From contig NZ_JABFAP010000001.1 of NCBI RefSeq assembly GCF_017168255.1, positions 1,039,242 through 1,103,241 of the forward strand: a DNA stretch of 64,000 bases, written 5' to 3'. The position numbers and the translations under genes were made by a program. The notes under the pieces were generated by a model. It saw nothing but the letters and a program-made list of their open reading frames with translations, was not told where the DNA came from and did no database searches. Origin of the DNA: Agrococcus sp. KRD186. Lineage in GTDB: Bacteria; Actinomycetota; Actinomycetes; Actinomycetales; Microbacteriaceae. Of the stretch, positions 63,002-64,000 are shown in pieces (position 1 is the stretch's first letter; each line of letters begins with the position of its first letter).

Positions 63002-64000
63002 TCCTCACGCTCACCCTCAACCCCTCAATCGACCGCACGGTCGAGCTCGACGGGGCCCTCGGTCGCGGCGAAGTGCAACGTGCGACCGCCGCCGCAGCAG
63101 AGGTCGCCGCCGGCAAGGGCGTCAACGTCGCCCGCGTGCTCGCCGCCGCCGGCGTCGCCGCGCGCGCGATCGTGATGGCCCGCCCCGACGACCGGTTCGC
63201 CGCACTGCTCGCCGCGGACGGCGTCGACGCGGTGTGCGTGCCGGTCGGCGCGCGGGTGCGGACGAACCTCGCGCTCACTGAGCCGGACGGCACGACCACC
63301 AAGGTCAACGAGCCGGGCGCGGCGATCGACGATGCGGCCGCCGCCGCCATGCTCGGTGCAGTGCGAGCGAACGCCGGCGCGGCTGAGTGGCTCGTCATCG
63401 CCGGCTCGCTGCCGACCGGTGCGAACGCCGAACTGGTGGTCGACGCCATCCGCGCCGCTCGCGAAGCACGCCCGGGCATCCGCGTCGCCGTCGACAGCTC
63501 GGGCGCACCGCTCGCCGCAGCCGTGCGCGCCGGCGGCGTCGACCTCGTCAAGCCCAACGATGAAGAGCTCGAGGAACTGCTTGGCCTGGTGCGCGGCACG
63601 ATCGACGGCAGCACCGCCGCGGCCGCAGCGCGTGCGCTCGTCGACCGCGGCGTCGGCACCGTGCTGCTCACCCTCGGCGGCGACGGCGCGATCCTCGCCG
63701 ACGCCGAGCACACGCTGCACGCCGCACCGCCGCCCACCGTCGTGCGCTCGACGGTGGGCGCGGGCGATGCCAGTCTCGCGGGCTGGCTGATCGCCGAGGC
63801 CCGCGGCGATGACGCCGCAGGCCGCCTGCAGCAGTCCGTCGCCTACGGCTCGGCAGCCGCCGCGATGCCCGGCACCGCCTTCCCCGCACCCGCCGATGCC
63901 GACGCATCCCGCGTCATCGTCGCATCCGTCACCAGCACCCCCGGCTCGTCCGGCACCTCCGTCACCCCGACCACGTCCTCCGCGGCCCCCGGCCCCGAGA
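62998..64000 (+). CDS. fruK: 1-phosphofructokinase, 3' end cut by window
   Basis: 334 residues are visible with no stop before the window end. It is a PfkB-family kinase that phosphorylates fructose 1-phosphate to fructose 1,6-bisphosphate. Motifs are TLTLNPSIDRTVEL, AGKGVNVARVLAAAG, TKVNEPGAAI, VIAGSLPTGA, VKPNDEELEELLG and the anion hole/catalytic STVGAGDASLAGWL. After the normal family end (about residue 310) the frame runs on in a Ser/Thr/Pro tail (TSTPGSSGTSVTPTTSS), which is unusual and could be a linker to another domain. The PTS fructose transporter gene is expected downstream. Confidence 0.93.
   Translation, partial: MILTLTLNPSIDRTVELDGALGRGEVQRATAAAAEVAAGKGVNVARVLAAAGVAARAIVMARPDDRFAALLAADGVDAVCVPVGARVRTNLALTEPDGTTTKVNEPGAAIDDAAAAAMLGAVRANAGAAEWLVIAGSLPTGANAELVVDAIRAAREARPGIRVAVDSSGAPLAAAVRAGGVDLVKPNDEELEELLGLVRGTIDGSTAAAAARALVDRGVGTVLLTLGGDGAILADAEHTLHAAPPPTVVRSTVGAGDASLAGWLIAEARGDDAAGRLQQSVAYGSAAAAMPGTAFPAPADADASRVIVASVTSTPGSSGTSVTPTTSSAAPGPE

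Overview
The window is chromosomal DNA of a high-GC Gram-positive actinobacterium, most likely a member of the Microbacteriaceae (an Agrococcus-like organism is my best guess; the genus is inference). The evidence is the very high GC content, actinobacterial marker families (SepH, DUF3000, DUF3093, DUF3159, DUF3710, DUF4191, DUF4193, polyphosphate glucokinase, a principal sigma factor with a Lys/Ala-rich N-terminus), frequent GTG starts, ATGA/GTGA start-stop overlaps and many apparently leaderless genes. I see no rRNA, tRNA, CRISPR array, prophage or insertion sequence. No gene-free stretch exceeds about 235 bases.

Layout. 1-4140: sulfurtransferase (cut by the window start)-SufE pair, a membrane alpha/beta hydrolase, then DUF3000-RNase D. 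4217-7560: a thiolase/multifunctional fatty acid beta-oxidation pair (fadA-fadB). 7580-10344: a methyltransferase with an NPPF motif, NAD(P)HX dehydratase and a repeat-bearing small protein. 10418-14500: an ectoine-type ABC importer (ehuBCDA) with a divergent GntR/FCD regulator. 14507-20628: dxs, a SAM methyltransferase and aconitase. 20737-24911: the dut-DUF3710-DUF3159 operon, DUF3093, DUF4193 and sepH. 25046-28978: an MHS-family transporter with two dehydrogenases, then a small lipoprotein. 29035-34716: a phosphodiesterase-like protein and a second type II topoisomerase pair (parC and parE, convergent). 34946-41644: DUF7455, a second polar amino acid ABC importer, principal sigma factor, MFS transporter and PAC2 protein. 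41690-46605: leucyl aminopeptidase, dihydrolipoyl dehydrogenase and the E2 of a 2-oxoacid dehydrogenase. 46602-58594: pseudokinase-like membrane protein, DUF4191, glnA1, a small accessory block (frameshifted phosphatase, dodecin, GntR, flavin reductase, MHS transporter), glnE and a second glnA. 58658-62080: panB, DUF1697, small SPOR-like protein, map, ppgK. 62216-64000: fruR-fruK, cut by the window end.

How genes work together. Nitrogen assimilation is the clearest circuit: glnA1 has a four-element GlnR-type box and a conserved adenylylation tyrosine, and glnE encodes the adenylyltransferase that would modify it, while the second glutamine synthetase lacks that tyrosine. Carbon flow is represented by fadAB, acnA, lpdA/sucB, ppgK and fruK. 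The core order (pepA, E2, DUF4191, glnA1, glnE, second glnA, panB) matches the order known from mycobacteria, but the usual lipB-lipA position is occupied by a kinase-fold membrane protein without catalytic motifs.

I did not find an obvious new defence or biosynthetic system. The strongest candidates for something undescribed are that pseudokinase at the E2-DUF4191 junction, the GntR-flavin reductase-MHS module with its own inverted-repeat operator, perfect palindromes in front of acnA and dxs, and two unusual in-gene or gene-end tandem repeats.
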